Shown in pieces: positions 16,939-26,306 of a DNA stretch of 50,887 nucleotides. The notes beneath the pieces are model-generated. The model was given only the letters and a program-made list of their open reading frames with translations. It did no database searches and had not been told where the DNA came from. Where the stretch lies: contig VMCJ01000062.1 of assembly GCA_008081395.1 (NCBI GenBank), positions 1 to 50,887 on the forward strand, read 5' to 3'. The stretch comes from Rhodospirillales bacterium. GTDB taxonomy: Bacteria; Pseudomonadota; Alphaproteobacteria; Bin95. Positions within the stretch are counted from its first letter, which is position 1, and every line of letters begins with the position of its first letter. A program made the translations under genes and the position numbers.

Positions 16939-18273
16939 TTAGTTAGGTATCCCAGCTATTGCACTTGGAATAGCATCAGTAACTGCAGAAACTATTGCAT
17001 CAATGTCACTTACGGATGTGGTGAAAGGAGGGGCAAGTACGATGTGATCACCGAAAATGCCATCAATAGTTCCTGGCATTGGGTAGACCATCACACCTCT
17101 TTCTTTGGCTTCTTGCTTTACTCGCTGATTTAGTTTCCAGGAGGGCTCGAACGGGGCCTTGGTTTCTCTATTCTTTACAAACTCCAGGCCAATCAGCAGA
17201 CCTCTGCCGCGAATATCGCCAACATTGGGGTGCTGGCCTAGCCCCTGCTTCAAGCCATCAATCAAGCGTGCTCCATTAACAGCCACGGCCGTTAAGAGAT
17301 TTTCATCCTTTATAACCTTTTGAACTGCAAGCGCTGCTGAGCAGGCTAAGGGATGCCCAAGATAAGTGTGGCCGTGCATAAAGCTACCGGTTCCGTTCCT
17401 TATCGCTGTAGCAATCTGGTTAGAAAGCAACATTGCCCCTATGGGCTGATAGCCGCCACCAAGTCCTTTTGCAATTGTAATAATGTCTGCCGCAACCTTC
17501 TCAGAATCCATAACAAACATATCGCCCGTGCGTCCGCCGCCGCACATAATTTCATCGGCAATTAATAAAACACCATATTTATCGCAAATATCACGGATAC
17601 GGCGGAAATACCCTGGTACAGGCTCTACAGCACCTAAAGTTGCTCCAACTATCGGCTCAGCAATAAACCCCGCAACTGTTTCAGGTCCCAACTTAAGTAT
17701 TTCGGTCTCTAATTCATTAGCCACGCGAAGGCCATAAGCCTCGATGCTTTCATCTATGAATCTATCTCTATACGCATAACAGGGACTTATATGGCTGGTG
17801 GACATTAAGAGAGGCTGGTAGGATTTTCTTCTCATCGCATTACCACTAACGGCTAGAGCGCCCAACGTGTTGCCATGGTAGCTTTGTCTTCTTGAAATAA
17901 AGTGCCTGCGTTCTGGCTGACCTATCTCTAAAAAATACTGGCGAGTTAGCTTTAAAGCAGATTCGACGGCCTCAGACCCACTTGAAACGAAAAACGCATG
18001 GGAAATATTTTCTGGTGCCGATGATACTAGGATCTCTGCTAACTCTTCTTGGGACTCATGAGTAAAAGACCCAGTATGAACATATTGTAAATTGCTCATA
18101 GCTTCCTGTAGGGCGCTTAGAACGCGAGGATGTCCATGTCCAAGGCAAGAAACGGCTGCACCACCAGAAGCATCAATATAAGATTTTCCAGCGCTGTCGA
18201 ATATTCGGCAACCCTCAGCTCGTACAGCCACCGGTGGTGGTTCAGCTATATTTCGATGTAGTACTTTGCTCAT
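16939..18273 (-). CDS. Class III (omega) aminotransferase, PLP-dependent
   Basis: 444 residues starting at the ATG at 18273, with GAGG about 8 bases upstream. The open frame extends further but would run into the divergent gene. PLP-site landmarks are SSGSEAVESALKLTRQY near residue 97, LIADEIMCGGGRTG with Asp240, and the Schiff-base Lys269 in TIAKGLGGGYQP, then HGHTYLGHPLACSAAL. The family moves an amino group between an amine or omega-amino acid (beta-alanine, taurine, GABA, putrescine and others) and a keto acid. It is divergent from the LLM oxidoreductase with 68 bases between. The amino donor cannot be read from sequence. Confidence 0.92.
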   Translation of the reverse strand: MSKVLHRNIAEPPPVAVRAEGCRIFDSAGKSYIDASGGAAVSCLGHGHPRVLSALQEAMSNLQYVHTGSFTHESQEELAEILVSSAPENISHAFFVSSGSEAVESALKLTRQYFLEIGQPERRHFISRRQSYHGNTLGALAVSGNAMRRKSYQPLLMSTSHISPCYAYRDRFIDESIEAYGLRVANELETEILKLGPETVAGFIAEPIVGATLGAVEPVPGYFRRIRDICDKYGVLLIADEIMCGGGRTGDMFVMDSEKVAADIITIAKGLGGGYQPIGAMLLSNQIATAIRNGTGSFMHGHTYLGHPLACSAALAVQKVIKDENLLTAVAVNGARLIDGLKQGLGQHPNVGDIRGRGLLIGLEFVKNRETKAPFEPSWKLNQRVKQEAKERGVMVYPMPGTIDGIFGDHIVLAPPFTTSVSDIDAIVSAVTDAIPSAIAGIPN

Positions 18274-18341
18274 GGAAAAGACCTCATTATGTCTTATGGC
18301 AGCAATCTTAGCGTGAAATAAGCATTTGATGGAGAGGTAAC

Positions 18342-19298
18342 TTGACTGCCGATTTACCAATCGAGATAGAAGCAACATTCGGCCTCCACACACGGATCCC
18401 AAACCCTGATTATGCGCGAGTTTTAGTAGACCTAGCTGAGAAAAACGATTTCTCAATGATTGCAGTTGGCGATCATCTAGCCTTTGCACAAAGTATCGAT
18501 GACCCACTACTCGGATTGGCTATGATAGCCACTTTGTCGAATAAGCTGACAATCGGTACTTCTGTATTCCTTCTTGGTTTGAGACACCCTGGATTAGTCG
18601 CAAAGCAAACAATTACCCTTTCGCGTATGGCGCCAGGTCGATTTGTCTTTGGTGTTGGAGTGGGCGGTGAATTCCCGGCCGAGTTTGAATTCGCCGGAGT
18701 TCCTTTGAACGAGCGCGGGCCTCGTGTCGATGAAAGCATTAAAATTCTTAAAAGACTTTGGTCTGGTGAGCCGGTCGCTCACGAAGGACGTTTCTTCAGC
18801 TTCCCTAAAACACAACTTAGTCCAAGTCCTGAACCCTTAGGCGGACCTCCGATTTGGGTAGGAGGACGGTCTAAAGCAGCATTCAAGCGAGCTGGAAGGC
18901 TTTGCGATGGCTATATTTCGTACGTAATTACACCCAACCAGTATCGTCAGTCCCTGGAACTTATTGCCACTGAATATGCAAATGCGAAACGAAAGCTTAG
19001 TTCATATGGCGCAGCGCATCTTCTCTTCGTTCGGTTAGATGAGTCCTATGATGAAGCTTTTAGGGTAGCAAATTCACTATTATCCCAACGCTATGCAATG
19101 GACTTTAGTCGTGCCACCAAACGCTACGTTGCTCTTGGTACAGCTTCCGATGTAGCTGAAAAGCTTTCAGAGTTTTATTCGAGCGGTGTTAGGCATTTTG
19201 AATTTGATTTTCTGGGCACCCCAGAGGAGCGCCTGCACCAAGCAAAGATCTTTTCCGATGAAGTCAGACCTTTGCTTGATTTCCCATGTAAGAGCTAA
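18342..19298 (+). CDS. LLM-class (luciferase-like) flavin/F420-dependent oxidoreductase
   Basis: 318 residues. The start is TTG at 18342, supported by GGAGAGG just upstream; no ATG fits. The bacterial luciferase-like TIM barrel shows IAVGDHL, IGTSVFLLGLRHPGLVAKQTITL (in two halves), GRFVFGVGVGGE and PPIWVGGRSKAAFKRAGRLCDGYISYV. Members use FMNH2 plus O2 for monooxygenation or F420 for hydride transfer. The GDHL motif and DDPLLGLAMIA region resemble the F420-type subgroup, but this is not decisive. It may work with the divergent aminotransferase. Confidence 0.88.
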   Translation: MTADLPIEIEATFGLHTRIPNPDYARVLVDLAEKNDFSMIAVGDHLAFAQSIDDPLLGLAMIATLSNKLTIGTSVFLLGLRHPGLVAKQTITLSRMAPGRFVFGVGVGGEFPAEFEFAGVPLNERGPRVDESIKILKRLWSGEPVAHEGRFFSFPKTQLSPSPEPLGGPPIWVGGRSKAAFKRAGRLCDGYISYVITPNQYRQSLELIATEYANAKRKLSSYGAAHLLFVRLDESYDEAFRVANSLLSQRYAMDFSRATKRYVALGTASDVAEKLSEFYSSGVRHFEFDFLGTPEERLHQAKIFSDEVRPLLDFPCKS

Positions 19299-19333
19299 CT
19301 GCGGAGACGAAATTAACGAGAAATTGAAAATAC

Positions 19334-19783
19334 TTAAGATGATTTTTTAGCTAAAATCTTTTCAAAAACATCGAGAGTTTCGTTGCTCACGTGGTGTTCA
19401 ATGCCCTCTGCATCGATAGCTGCTGTATCTGGCGACACACCTATTGCTATGAGGAAACCAAGGACAATTTCGTGCCTTTTCCTTGAGCGCACTGCAAGTG
19501 CAGCCCCTTTTTCTGTAAGGAAAATTGATCGATAAGGACGGGTCTGAACGAAGCCTTCCCGTGAGAGCCTTGCAAGGGTTTTATTCACTGTTGCATGGCT
19601 AACACCGAATCGTTCGGCCAGATCAACAGCACGTGCCTCTCCTTCTTCAGCAAGGAGATCAGCTATCAGCTCAACATAATCTTCAGCAACCTCAGTTTGT
19701 CGCGCTTTGCGTAAACGATCAAAGCCAGCAGCCTGACTACTCACATCTTGCAAACGACTTTTAGCGGCATTTTGGTCGGTCAT
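19334..19783 (-). CDS. mntR: Manganese-responsive DtxR-family repressor MntR
   Basis: 149 residues. A winged-helix DNA-binding domain lies at about 35-95 (AVDLAERFGVSHATVNKTLARLSREGFV, helix-turn-helix in two parts). A metal-binding/dimerisation region follows with EKGAALAVRSRKRHEIVLGFL and GIEHHVSNETL. It lacks the SH3-like third domain of iron-type DtxR, so it matches MntR. It should bind Mn(II) and repress uptake genes. It is divergent from the metal ABC importer, and a palindrome lies in the shared 174-base region. The ATG at 19783 has GAGGGG six bases upstream. Confidence 0.93.
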   Translation of the reverse strand: MTDQNAAKSRLQDVSSQAAGFDRLRKARQTEVAEDYVELIADLLAEEGEARAVDLAERFGVSHATVNKTLARLSREGFVQTRPYRSIFLTEKGAALAVRSRKRHEIVLGFLIAIGVSPDTAAIDAEGIEHHVSNETLDVFEKILAKKSS

Positions 19784-19847
19784 GGTTTCCCCTCAATAAA
19801 ACACGTCTAAACCTCAAAAACCTCATTAGCAAGCACGAGAACTATTT

Positions 19848-19861
19848 TTAGCCTTGGCTAA
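19848..19861. promoter_or_regulatory. Putative MntR operator (palindrome)
   Basis: TTAGCCTTGGCTAA is an inverted repeat with perfect 6-base arms and a 2-base centre. The flanking T-rich and A-rich bases extend the symmetry to about 18-20 bases with one mismatch. It sits between the divergent mntR and importer genes, just before an AT-rich stretch (19863-19898) suited to a promoter. The core resembles the GCC-AGGC-type palindromes bound by MntR in proteobacteria. Binding by this MntR is inferred from position. Confidence 0.6.
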
Positions 19862-19957
19862 CAAATTATATATAGATATATTATTTACTATAAAGCAAAG
19901 ACTTGAAACATTGGCCGAGAAAAATATACTAGGATTACTAGCGTCGGGAATCGTCGG

Positions 19958-20935
19958 ATGCATCCAGGCATCTTCACAGTCTTAAGGTTGGCACGATTGT
20001 TCTTAATCGGTTTTTTTGCTGCCACTTCCCCGGTGTTCGCGGCGGAGAGACCCGTTATTCTTACAACTATTGCACAGATAGGAGAGCCGCTAGGCCGTAT
20101 TTTTTCGGGTTGTGCGAGGGTCGAAACACTTCTGGGAACAGGGATAGATCCACATCTATATAGGCTAAATAGAACAGATGTTGCCAAAGCCCTAGAAGCA
20201 GATGTGATAGTGGCTAACGGTTTAAATCTTGAAGCTCAAATGCAATCTCTGTTTGAGCGCTTATCTGCCACAAGACCGGTAATTTTTGCCGCGGAGCTCT
20301 TATCCGAAATTCATATTATTCGGCCAGATGGTCGCTCAGCCGATCCTCACATTTGGATGGATCCTAATTTATGGGGCGCTGTTTTAGGAAAAACTTCTGA
20401 TGAATTGGTAAAAATATGGCCAAGGTGCAAACCAACGGTCGCGAACAATAAAGCTATTGTAATCGCTGAAATTGAAGCGGTGAATCAGTACGGAAAGTCG
20501 CGTGTCGCCAGCATTCCTGAACAAGCTCGCATACTTATTACAGCGCATGACGCATTTGGTTATTTTGGGCGCAGGTATGATCTAACTGTTTTAAGCGTTC
20601 AGGGACTCTCCACTGAGAGTGAAGCTGGAATAGCTCATATCCGTGATTTAGTTTCCATCATAGCTGACCGAAAAGTTGGGGCGGTGTTTGTCGAAACATC
20701 TGCACCAGAACGGTCAGTTGACGCTGTTATAGAGGGAGCCCGTGCGTTAGGCGCCGCCGTAGAAAAAGGAAGTCCCTTGTTCTCTGATGCAATGGGCAGC
20801 TCTAACACCTATGAAGGTACTTATGTTGGGATGATAGATCATAACATAACAACTATTGTGCGGGGCCTAGGTGGTGAAGCACCAATGACTGGCATGCAGA
20901 AGCGTCTTGCTGTTCCTCCCAGGGGGGAGAGTTAA
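19958..20935 (+). CDS. sitA: Metal ABC transporter substrate-binding protein (SitA/MntA-like)
   Basis: 325 residues with an N-terminal signal peptide (hydrophobic residues ~9-26, likely cleavage after SPVFA). Cluster A-I metal ligands are visible: His in GIDPHLYRL, His in [10 protein letters not shown], Glu in [10 protein letters not shown] and Asp near SDAMG. There is no His-rich loop, which favours manganese/iron over zinc. It captures the metal in the periplasm for the ABC importer encoded by the next three genes. MntR and its probable operator directly upstream point to Mn(II) control. Confidence 0.92.
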   Translation: MHPGIFTVLRLARLFLIGFFAATSPVFAAERPVILTTIAQIGEPLGRIFSGCARVETLLGTGIDPHLYRLNRTDVAKALEADVIVANGLNLEAQMQSLFERLSATRPVIFAAELLSEIHIIRPDGRSADPHIWMDPNLWGAVLGKTSDELVKIWPRCKPTVANNKAIVIAEIEAVNQYGKSRVASIPEQARILITAHDAFGYFGRRYDLTVLSVQGLSTESEAGIAHIRDLVSIIADRKVGAVFVETSAPERSVDAVIEGARALGAAVEKGSPLFSDAMGSSNTYEGTYVGMIDHNITTIVRGLGGEAPMTGMQKRLAVPPRGES

Positions 20936-20939
20936 TAAG

Positions 20940-21740
20940 ATGAGCCCAGAGATCAGAGCCTTAATTCAAGGAGAAGAGCTTCATGCCCCTCTGGATAAGC
21001 AATCTCCTCTTGATGTTTCAGGCCTTACAGTTGCCTATCGACGAACACCTGCCGTCTGGAATGTAGACTTCAAAGCAGTACCGGGCTCTTTGACGGCTAT
21101 CTTAGGCCCAAACGGAGCCGGTAAATCTTCGTTCTTAAAGGGAGCTCTTGGACTTGTACCTACCCTTGAGGGACGCATTGGAGCCTTTGGCTTGCCAATT
21201 AACAAAAGCCGGCGACGCATTGCATATGTGCCACAACGGGAAAGCGTTGATTGGGAATTCCCAGCTACGGCCCTCGATGTAGTCACCATGGGGTTGTACC
21301 GAAGTATTGGCTGGTTTCGTCCAATCAGACGTTATCATAAAGAGGCAGCCCTTGAAGCATTGGCCCAACTGGGCATGGCCGACTTCGCCAGTCGTCAAAT
21401 TGGTCAGCTCTCAGGTGGGCAACAGCAACGTGTTTTTCTCGCCCGCGCCCTCGCTCAGGACGCCGATTTATATCTAATGGATGAGCCTTTAGCCGGAGTA
21501 GATGCGGCAACCGAGCGAACTATCGTTACCCTACTGCGCCACCTAGCATCCTCAGGAAAAACGGCATTAGTCGTTCATCATGATCTGTCTACAGTGAAAG
21601 AATATTTTGACCAGGCTCTACTTTTAAATGTTCGCCGCATTGCCTCTGGATCTGTTGATGAAGCCATAACTGAAGATACACTTCAACGCGCCTATGGGGG
21701 GCGGTTAGCGGCACCGCAACTCCGAGCTGTGCTTAGCTGA
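20940..21740 (+). CDS. sitB: Metal ABC transporter ATPase (SitB/MntB-like)
   Basis: 266 residues from the ATG at 20940, with GGGGGAGA about ten bases upstream. It has Walker [10 protein letters not shown], the Q-loop at [13 protein letters not shown], the ABC signature [15 protein letters not shown], Walker [13 protein letters not shown] and the switch His in VVHHDL. It powers metal import and is cytoplasmic. It is four bases downstream of the substrate-binding gene and six bases upstream of the first permease. Confidence 0.96.
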   Translation: MSPEIRALIQGEELHAPLDKQSPLDVSGLTVAYRRTPAVWNVDFKAVPGSLTAILGPNGAGKSSFLKGALGLVPTLEGRIGAFGLPINKSRRRIAYVPQRESVDWEFPATALDVVTMGLYRSIGWFRPIRRYHKEAALEALAQLGMADFASRQIGQLSGGQQQRVFLARALAQDADLYLMDEPLAGVDAATERTIVTLLRHLASSGKTALVVHHDLSTVKEYFDQALLLNVRRIASGSVDEAITEDTLQRAYGGRLAAPQLRAVLS

Positions 21741-21746
21741 AGTATT

Positions 21747-22931
21747 ATGCTTGAAAGTTTCATCGGTGCATTGTTGCTCGAGGGCGGGTATAACAGCGTT
21801 CTTGTAATGGTAGGGCTTGGATTACTTGGAGCTGCGGCTGGTCCGGTTGGGACTTTTATGATCATCAAGGGCCGACCATTATTGGCTGATGCAGTAGCTC
21901 ACGCGACTCTTCCTGGTATCGCTGCTGGCTTTTTACTTTCCCTTTTTTTAACAGGGGACGGAAGGAACCCGATCTATCTTCTAGTTGGGGCAACTATTAC
22001 TGGGATCACCGCAGCTGGGGCCATGCATCTTCTAAAAGATGGTATTCGAATTGGCGAAGACGCAGCAACAGCAGCTACCCTCAGCGTTTCTTTTGGCGCC
22101 GGCGTGGTACTTCTGAGCTTTATCCAAAATTTACCTACAGCGGGACAGGCAGGATTAAATGCCTATCTCCTAGGCCAAGCAGCTACCATGACCCAAGGAG
22201 AGGCGTGGCTTGTTTTAGCTGTTGGGGCAACGACATTACTGATCCTCTTCTTAGTATTCAAAGAATTAACCATTTCAGCGTTTGATCCTATTGGCGCTAA
22301 AGCACTCGGCCTCCCTGTACGTTTACTCGACCTGCTAACAACTGCCCTCATGCTCCTAATAGTGGCGTCAGGTCTCAGAGCTGTTGGCCTGGTTCTAATC
22401 TTAGCCCTTCTGGTTACACCTGCTGCTGCAGCACGATTCTGGACAGATAATATTACGCGCATGACTGCTATCTCTGCTCTCCTTGGAGGTTTGGGAGCAT
22501 ATTTAGGTGGCGCTTTATCAACGGCCATTTCTGGCATACCAACTGGCGCTCTAATAGTCGCGATAATGAGTTCTGTTTTTGGTTTTAGTCTTCTCTTTGC
22601 ACCCAAAGGAGGCGCCATCGCGGTTGCTATGCGTAAGCATCGACTTACCAAACACATTCAGCGCCTTCGTGTACTGGGCAGGATTGCCGATGGAGTAGCG
22701 CTAGCTGAGCTTATTAAAGTTGCACGACATTATGGCTGGGCCGATACCAACGGCAGGCCAACAATGTCAGGTGAAATAGCTGCCAAATCCTGGGCGAAGG
22801 AAGAAAAACTTCGATCATTATATCTTACTGACAGACCCGAGGAGGCAAATCGAATAACCCTCAGCCTTATGCCACTTCATCGTCTGATACCAAGAGATGT
22901 CCTAGCGGACTTAGAACGTCGGTCCTCATGA
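21747..22931 (+). CDS. sitC: Metal ABC transporter permease 1, with long cytoplasmic tail (SitC-like)
   Basis: 394 residues, about 100 longer than a simple ABC-3 permease. The N-terminal ~285 residues hold eight or more membrane segments and family motifs such as GRPLLADAVAHATLPGIAAG and GLRAVGLVLILALLVTPAAAARF. The extra C-terminal part (residues ~295-394) is soluble and charged, with a helical region VALAELIKVARHYGW. Similar tails occur in some Mn/Fe permeases, possibly for regulation. The stop overlaps the next permease by ATGA. Confidence 0.93.
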   Translation: MLESFIGALLLEGGYNSVLVMVGLGLLGAAAGPVGTFMIIKGRPLLADAVAHATLPGIAAGFLLSLFLTGDGRNPIYLLVGATITGITAAGAMHLLKDGIRIGEDAATAATLSVSFGAGVVLLSFIQNLPTAGQAGLNAYLLGQAATMTQGEAWLVLAVGATTLLILFLVFKELTISAFDPIGAKALGLPVRLLDLLTTALMLLIVASGLRAVGLVLILALLVTPAAAARFWTDNITRMTAISALLGGLGAYLGGALSTAISGIPTGALIVAIMSSVFGFSLLFAPKGGAIAVAMRKHRLTKHIQRLRVLGRIADGVALAELIKVARHYGWADTNGRPTMSGEIAAKSWAKEEKLRSLYLTDRPEEANRITLSLMPLHRLIPRDVLADLERRSS

Positions 22932-23833
22932 CTTTCCTGCAAATTGATTTGCCAGCGATGACACTTGCCATTCTAGCTGGACTAACTGCTGCCCTAGTCG
23001 GCAACTTACTAATTTTACGAAGGCAAGCTTTGATGGGAGATGCTCTATCCCATATGGTGTTACCGGGCATTGTCGGTGGTTATGTCATTAGTGGCCACCC
23101 AAAAAGCTGGGCTATAGTTGGTGGCGCGTTATTAGCGGGCCTTCTGGGCGCCGGCTTGATTTCCTTAATTCAACGACTTGGTCGATTAGATGCAGCAACA
23201 GCAATGGGAGTGGTCTTGACCACCATGTTTGCTGCTGGCGTACTTTTAATTGAAGTAATCAATATTTCTGGGATCCATCTCGACATCGAGCATGCATTAT
23301 ATGGGAGCCTCGAGAGTGTGATTTGGCTTTACCCGGTAGGTTGGAAAGATATCTTTAACCCTGCTGGTTGGGCTGACCTACCCCGGGAAATACCCTTTAT
23401 TGCAGGAACTTTTTTTACCTTAGCAACCGCCTTTTTTATCACTGCGAAAGAGATAAGGTTAGTAACATTTGATCCCAGCTTTAGTGCCACTCTAGGTATA
23501 CCTTTCTGGCTTACGGAATTATTAATTAACTGCGCTGTCGCTATTGCAGTAGTAGCTGCATTTGATGCCGTTGGCTCAATCTTAGTGATATCGATGCTCA
23601 TTTGCCCGACTGCAACAGCGAGACTAATCACCAATCGCTTTAACCTTCAGATAGGGGTCAGCCTTTTTATTGCGGCTTTCAGCGCTCTACTTGGGTATGT
23701 CTTCGCGGTATGGGGAGCTCCATATCTTGGTTCTCCAGGGGCAGTAAACGCGGCGGGCGGTATCGCGTGTGTGGCAGGTACCATCTTGGTTTCAACATCT
23801 ATTTTGCATGTACTGTTGCAGAAAAGAGCATAA
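22928..23833 (+). CDS. sitD: Metal ABC transporter permease 2 (SitD-like)
   Basis: 301 residues of ABC-3 permease with multiple membrane helices. It has RRQALMGDALSHMVLPGIVGGY near the N-terminus, VLTTMFAAGVLLIEV mid-protein, and the conserved FDAVGSILVISMLICPTATARL near residue 215. It pairs with the upstream permease to form the membrane channel. Its start overlaps that gene by four bases and it ends the importer operon. Confidence 0.95.
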   Translation: MTFLQIDLPAMTLAILAGLTAALVGNLLILRRQALMGDALSHMVLPGIVGGYVISGHPKSWAIVGGALLAGLLGAGLISLIQRLGRLDAATAMGVVLTTMFAAGVLLIEVINISGIHLDIEHALYGSLESVIWLYPVGWKDIFNPAGWADLPREIPFIAGTFFTLATAFFITAKEIRLVTFDPSFSATLGIPFWLTELLINCAVAIAVVAAFDAVGSILVISMLICPTATARLITNRFNLQIGVSLFIAAFSALLGYVFAVWGAPYLGSPGAVNAAGGIACVAGTILVSTSILHVLLQKRA

Positions 23834-23851
23834 GGCTGCTAACAGATATCT

Positions 23852-25099
23852 ATGATCATTTCTGGTCGAAATATGCAGCATTTTATCGCCCTTTTGTTGC
23901 TAGGTTTTGCTTGTTTTTCACCTAGCAATAGCTTGGCAGGAGAGAAGCCGCCAAAAGCTTTTCTTGCCATCGACGGGGCTTCGGGACAGGAGCTGCTATC
24001 TGAGTCACCAGACCTCAAAATTTATCCAGCATCTCTAACCAAGATGATGACTTTATATTTGCTATTTGATGATCTGAGTGGTGGACGGTTAAAACTCGGC
24101 ACCCGAATTCGATTTTCTGCTAATGCCGCGGCGCAGCCCCCATCCAAACTTGGCATCCCTAGAGGCCAGAGCATCACAGTAGAGAAGGCTATTTATGCTC
24201 TAGCCGTTAAGTCGGCTAACGACGTGGCAGTTGCCGTTGCTGAGCGGCTATCAAAGTCGGAAAAAAGTTTCGCAGCCCGAATGAATAGAAAAGCACGCGC
24301 CATTGGCATGTCACGGACTAATTTCGTAAATGCCTCTGGGCTTCATAATCGCGCCCAAACCTCAACGCCTCGCGATTTGGCGATGCTCAGCCGCGCACTG
24401 CTATATAAGCACAAACGATATTTTAAATACTTTAATGCACAATATTTCAGACATGGACGTAGAACCGTTTATAGCCACAATAACTTTATGAAAAGGTATG
24501 AAGGTGCCGATGGAATAAAAACTGGCTACATCCGAGCCTCTGGTTTCAATTTAGCGGCATCCGCAGTCAAAAATGGTCGGCGCCTGATTGCGGTCATAGC
24601 TGGAGGAGAGTCAGGAGCAGAACGCGATCGTGAAATGATGCAAATCATGGACAAAGGTTTCTATCTAGCCGAACGACTTGAAAAACCTCGTTATGCTGGA
24701 ATAGCACCTGTTTCCCTAGACTTTCAAACTGGGGAACCGGCTGTTCCTCCCACGCGTGACTTCATTGCACAATTTCTAGAAAACTCGTCGGAAGACAAAG
24801 ACCCATCTACCGATTACCAAATATCAGAAGGCGATACCGACAATGATGCTGCCCCAATTTATGCTAGCCAATTGGGCGCCTTAAGCTCACCAAAAGCCGC
24901 GCGCGCGCTAGCTAATAGAAGACTGGCAGAACTTGGCCCTGTCGCTCTAGGGGGAACTTTGAAAGTCAAACCATTAACACTAAAAAATGGAAAGAGACTT
25001 TTCAGAGCTAGGATTGTTGGGCTAACAGACGACCAAGCAGAGAAAGCTTGCCATATTCTTAAGAATGATGGCAAAGACTGCCTTGTCATAAGGCCCTAG
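23852..25099 (+). CDS. D-alanyl-D-alanine carboxypeptidase (S11) with C-terminal SPOR-like domain
   Basis: 415 residues from 23852; an ATG at 23873 would start directly at the signal peptide MQHFIALLLLGFACFS. The penicillin-binding motifs are Ser61-xx-Lys64 (SLTK), Ser121-Ala-Asn123 and Lys223-Thr-Gly. Residues ~340-415 resemble a SPOR domain (GGTLKVKPL, FRARIVGLTDDQAEKACHIL), which binds denuded glycan at the septum. It trims the terminal D-Ala of peptidoglycan stem peptides in the periplasm. It is 18 bases after the importer operon but functionally unrelated. It is convergent with the DUF4340 gene. Confidence 0.92.
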   Translation: MIISGRNMQHFIALLLLGFACFSPSNSLAGEKPPKAFLAIDGASGQELLSESPDLKIYPASLTKMMTLYLLFDDLSGGRLKLGTRIRFSANAAAQPPSKLGIPRGQSITVEKAIYALAVKSANDVAVAVAERLSKSEKSFAARMNRKARAIGMSRTNFVNASGLHNRAQTSTPRDLAMLSRALLYKHKRYFKYFNAQYFRHGRRTVYSHNNFMKRYEGADGIKTGYIRASGFNLAASAVKNGRRLIAVIAGGESGAERDREMMQIMDKGFYLAERLEKPRYAGIAPVSLDFQTGEPAVPPTRDFIAQFLENSSEDKDPSTDYQISEGDTDNDAAPIYASQLGALSSPKAARALANRRLAELGPVALGGTLKVKPLTLKNGKRLFRARIVGLTDDQAEKACHILKNDGKDCLVIRP

Positions 25100-25116
25100 C
25101 CTTCACGGTGAGTTTA

Positions 25117-26274
25117 CTATTGGCGCGGAGCTGCCCCACTTCTTTGCGCAGCTTCGGGCTTATCGATAACGTCCTGGGAAGTAGCCGTCAGACGCTTCGA
25201 TTTGTAGTCTGTTAAACGATATGCCCAACCATTTACTCGACTGTCTAAAAGCTTTGCTTCTTTGGCTACTTCGTCCTGAGTCTTCATTTGTTGAGCGATA
25301 CGTGCTTCCTCTGTATCGGCATCACGCTTGAGGTTAATGAAAGTTTCCAAATCAGAAGATCGCTTGCCCATTTCAACAAGCACTTTTGACCAAACTTTAC
25401 TATCGTCTTGAATGGCGGAGTAAAATTTGAGGCGCAAGCCATCAAAGGTTTCATAAACTGTTTCAACAGAATGATCCCACTTCAAACGTTCCGCCGGTTT
25501 TACGTCCTCTAAAATCATAAAGTCGGGAACGCGTGCGATATTGGAAAGCTCATGATTGGGTTTAGCTTGAAAGCCAGTGGGAATTTTGACGCCTAAATCA
25601 TAATCACTCTGATCTGGTGTAGTTTTTGATATTGTGACTATTTCTTCCACGCCACCCATTTTTTTACTTGAGTGCTGTATGCGTGTGGAGCGAATACGAC
25701 GACCGTCGACATTTACTACTGATCTATCCAAAAGGTCTAACGTTCTGCGACGAGGCTTAACTTCGTCCTTCACCAACCAAGTTTGGTCCTCCCCATACAA
25801 TCGAACGAAGGTACCACCGCCATGTTGGGGTGGACTCACAAGCCCAAAAATTACGTCAGCAACATCTTCACCTGAGACCTTGAGGGTTACTCTGGTCCCC
25901 TTAGTGCCATCGCCACTCGGGTCATCCAAGTTTAAACGCGCATGGTTTTGCGGTTTTGCAGTTTTTGGTTCTATCTTCTCCAGCGTGGCAACTTGCTTCA
26001 AGAGAATTGAAACACGATCTGGATTTGCGCGGTAATTGTGATGATTTTGGACCATCCACATATCCTTATTGCGCGCGAGATCTATAACGCCCCCCTCCTG
26101 ACTTTCCACACGGATCATGTCGATGTCATTAACGCGCGACTGCAACTTGGGAAGGAGCAAACCTCCCTCATACGCTTCCGAATGCAAGGCCTTTCGGTCT
26201 TGGCTAAAGTAGTAAGCACCGCCACTGATTAATACGACTATGGCAGACAAGACTATAAAAATACGGATGTTCAT
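25117..26274 (-). CDS. DUF4340 domain-containing protein
   Basis: 385 residues. There is one N-terminal membrane segment (residues ~4-23), then a long periplasmic region with repeated DUF4340 features: VNDIDMIRVESQEGGVIDLARNKDMWMV, VSILLKQVATLEKIEP and GEDQTWLVKDEV (parts of family blocks). It is the last gene of a four-gene minus-strand operon with GldG-, GldF- and GldA-like proteins. Function is not established; the family almost always travels with this ABC system, suggesting an accessory envelope protein. Confidence 0.88.
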   Translation of the reverse strand: MNIRIFIVLSAIVVLISGGAYYFSQDRKALHSEAYEGGLLLPKLQSRVNDIDMIRVESQEGGVIDLARNKDMWMVQNHHNYRANPDRVSILLKQVATLEKIEPKTAKPQNHARLNLDDPSGDGTKGTRVTLKVSGEDVADVIFGLVSPPQHGGGTFVRLYGEDQTWLVKDEVKPRRRTLDLLDRSVVNVDGRRIRSTRIQHSSKKMGGVEEIVTISKTTPDQSDYDLGVKIPTGFQAKPNHELSNIARVPDFMILEDVKPAERLKWDHSVETVYETFDGLRLKFYSAIQDDSKVWSKVLVEMGKRSSDLETFINLKRDADTEEARIAQQMKTQDEVAKEAKLLDSRVNGWAYRLTDYKSKRLTATSQDVIDKPEAAQRSGAAPRQ

Positions 26275-26306
26275 TGAATTGCGCGCTCCCTAAGCGCTTC
26301 TCTGCG

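Noticed and set aside
22163-22657. 164-residue open frame antisense to the first metal permease gene
   Set aside because: Its composition is that of a shadow frame (Arg/Ala/Pro-rich without motifs) opposite a clear conserved gene.
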